Assembly (NCBI GenBank): GCA_018697195.1
Contig: CM031857.1
Span: forward strand, 53,959,982-54,023,981
DNA from: Certhia americana
Taxonomy: Eukaryota; Chordata; Aves; Passeriformes; Certhiidae
Length of the DNA: 64,000 bases
Direction of reading: 5' to 3'
Positions within the stretch are counted from its first letter, which is position 1. The number at the start of each line of letters is the position of its first letter. A program made the position numbers and the translations under genes. Below the pieces are notes generated by a model. That model made no database searches. It saw nothing but the letters and a program-made list of their open reading frames with translations, and was not told the DNA's origin. This document shows positions 63,869 to 64,000 of the stretch, piece after piece.

Positions 63869-64000
63869 TGGGGAGGGCTGGGGGGCGCGGGGGGCATTTG
63901 CTCTGGCGGCGCAGTGCGCTGCGCGGAGTCCGCCGTGCGGGAGAGCGGGGGCGTCGGCCGTAGATAGGGGCGGGGCCATTGTGTTTTGGGCTGGCCTATG

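Larger units (their letters stand above)
63575..63880 (-). other. FNDC3A: FNDC3A exon 1 (5'UTR, distal promoter); upper boundary approximate
   Basis: Inside the right-hand CpG island the minus strand carries GCC-ATG-GCG followed by the consensus donor GTGAGTAGG, so exon 1 most likely ends at base 63575. Its 5' boundary is estimated from a YY1-type AAGATGGCGGC motif at 63858-63868, a motif usually found within a few tens of bases downstream of transcription starts. The exon would be about 300 nt of GC-rich leader. A second plausible donor, GCGCAG|GTACCT, lies near 63726. The exon holds two upstream ATGs (63865 and 63580), both outside the FNDC3A frame or closed before the main start. Direct splicing to 46031 is inferred; an intervening leader exon cannot be excluded. 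Confidence 0.65.
63120..64000 (-). promoter_or_regulatory. FNDC3A: CpG island, distal (long-isoform) FNDC3A promoter
   Basis: From about 63.12 kb to the window edge the sequence changes from AT-rich intron to very GC- and CpG-rich DNA. It contains a GC box (GGGGCGGGGCC at 63967-63977), a YY1-type site and no obvious TATA box, as in a broad housekeeping-type promoter. It surrounds the inferred first exon. The island runs off the right edge, so its full extent, and any divergent plus-strand gene, cannot be judged. Confidence 0.8.

Noticed and set aside
63128..63979. Open frames of 60-123 codons on both strands of the right CpG island
   Set aside because: They have low-complexity GC-driven composition. 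The minus-strand frame reaching the exon 1 donor is closed by the TGA in the next exon, so it cannot extend FNDC3A; several of these frames also start at GTG rather than ATG.
1..64000. tRNA, rRNA, snoRNA, microRNA, CRISPR arrays, bacterial operons or prophage
   Set aside because: I recognised no such structures. The sequence is vertebrate intronic DNA with consensus splice sites and CR1 repeats. Small intronic RNAs cannot be fully excluded by eye.

Overview
The window is vertebrate nuclear DNA, most probably from a bird. It is AT-rich intronic sequence with two GC-rich CpG islands. CR1 LINE fragments dominate the recognisable repeats; several end in the avian-type ATTCTGTG/ATTCTATG 3' terminus, and no L1, Alu or other mammalian repeats were seen. 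There is no sign of bacterial, plasmid or phage organisation. Nearly all open reading frames of 60-145 codons are chance frames, CpG-island frames or decayed repeats.

Only one gene can be supported: the 5' part of FNDC3A (fibronectin type-III domain containing 3A), on the minus strand and running through the whole window. In transcription order: a CpG-island promoter and an essentially non-coding exon 1 near 63.57-63.9 kb; intron 1 (17.5 kb); the start-codon exon at 45903-46031; intron 2 (20.2 kb); an exon at 25676-25751; intron 3 (24.4 kb); an exon at 1248-1324; then the start of the next intron, which leaves the window at base 1. Together the exons encode about the first 84 residues (MAEHPPLL... 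through VPPGYAPQ), the start of the N-terminal cytosolic region. The fibronectin type-III repeats and the C-terminal membrane anchor lie beyond the left edge. Splice sites and reading phases agree at every junction.

The most interesting part is 5.4-6.2 kb. A second CpG island inside intron 3 carries an alternative FNDC3A first exon. Its coding part is only ATG-AGC-G followed by a GTAAG donor, and it joins in phase to the exon at 1248-1324 to give MSG-PAQVPMMSPNG. This replaces the 59 N-terminal residues of the long form with 3, which is the length difference between the two human isoforms as I remember them (1198 and 1142 residues). The island also carries arrays of GC boxes, a five-copy CAGGTG E-box minisatellite and a 37-bp tandem duplication.

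The introns hold CR1 fragments of several ages (about 2.0, 20.7, 30.0, 39.7, 44.8, 48.9 and 52.7 kb), a hAT-type miniature transposon with terminal inverted repeats and a target-site duplication (53.0 kb), an ancient palindromic MITE-like element (17.0 kb), a possible MIR-type SINE (36.6 kb), microsatellites, poly(A) tracts, a perfect 28-bp palindrome (60.8 kb) and a perfect RFX X-box (35.5 kb). I found no undescribed multi-gene system. The points worth following up concern how FNDC3A is regulated: two promoters, upstream ORFs and a possible intronic RFX element.
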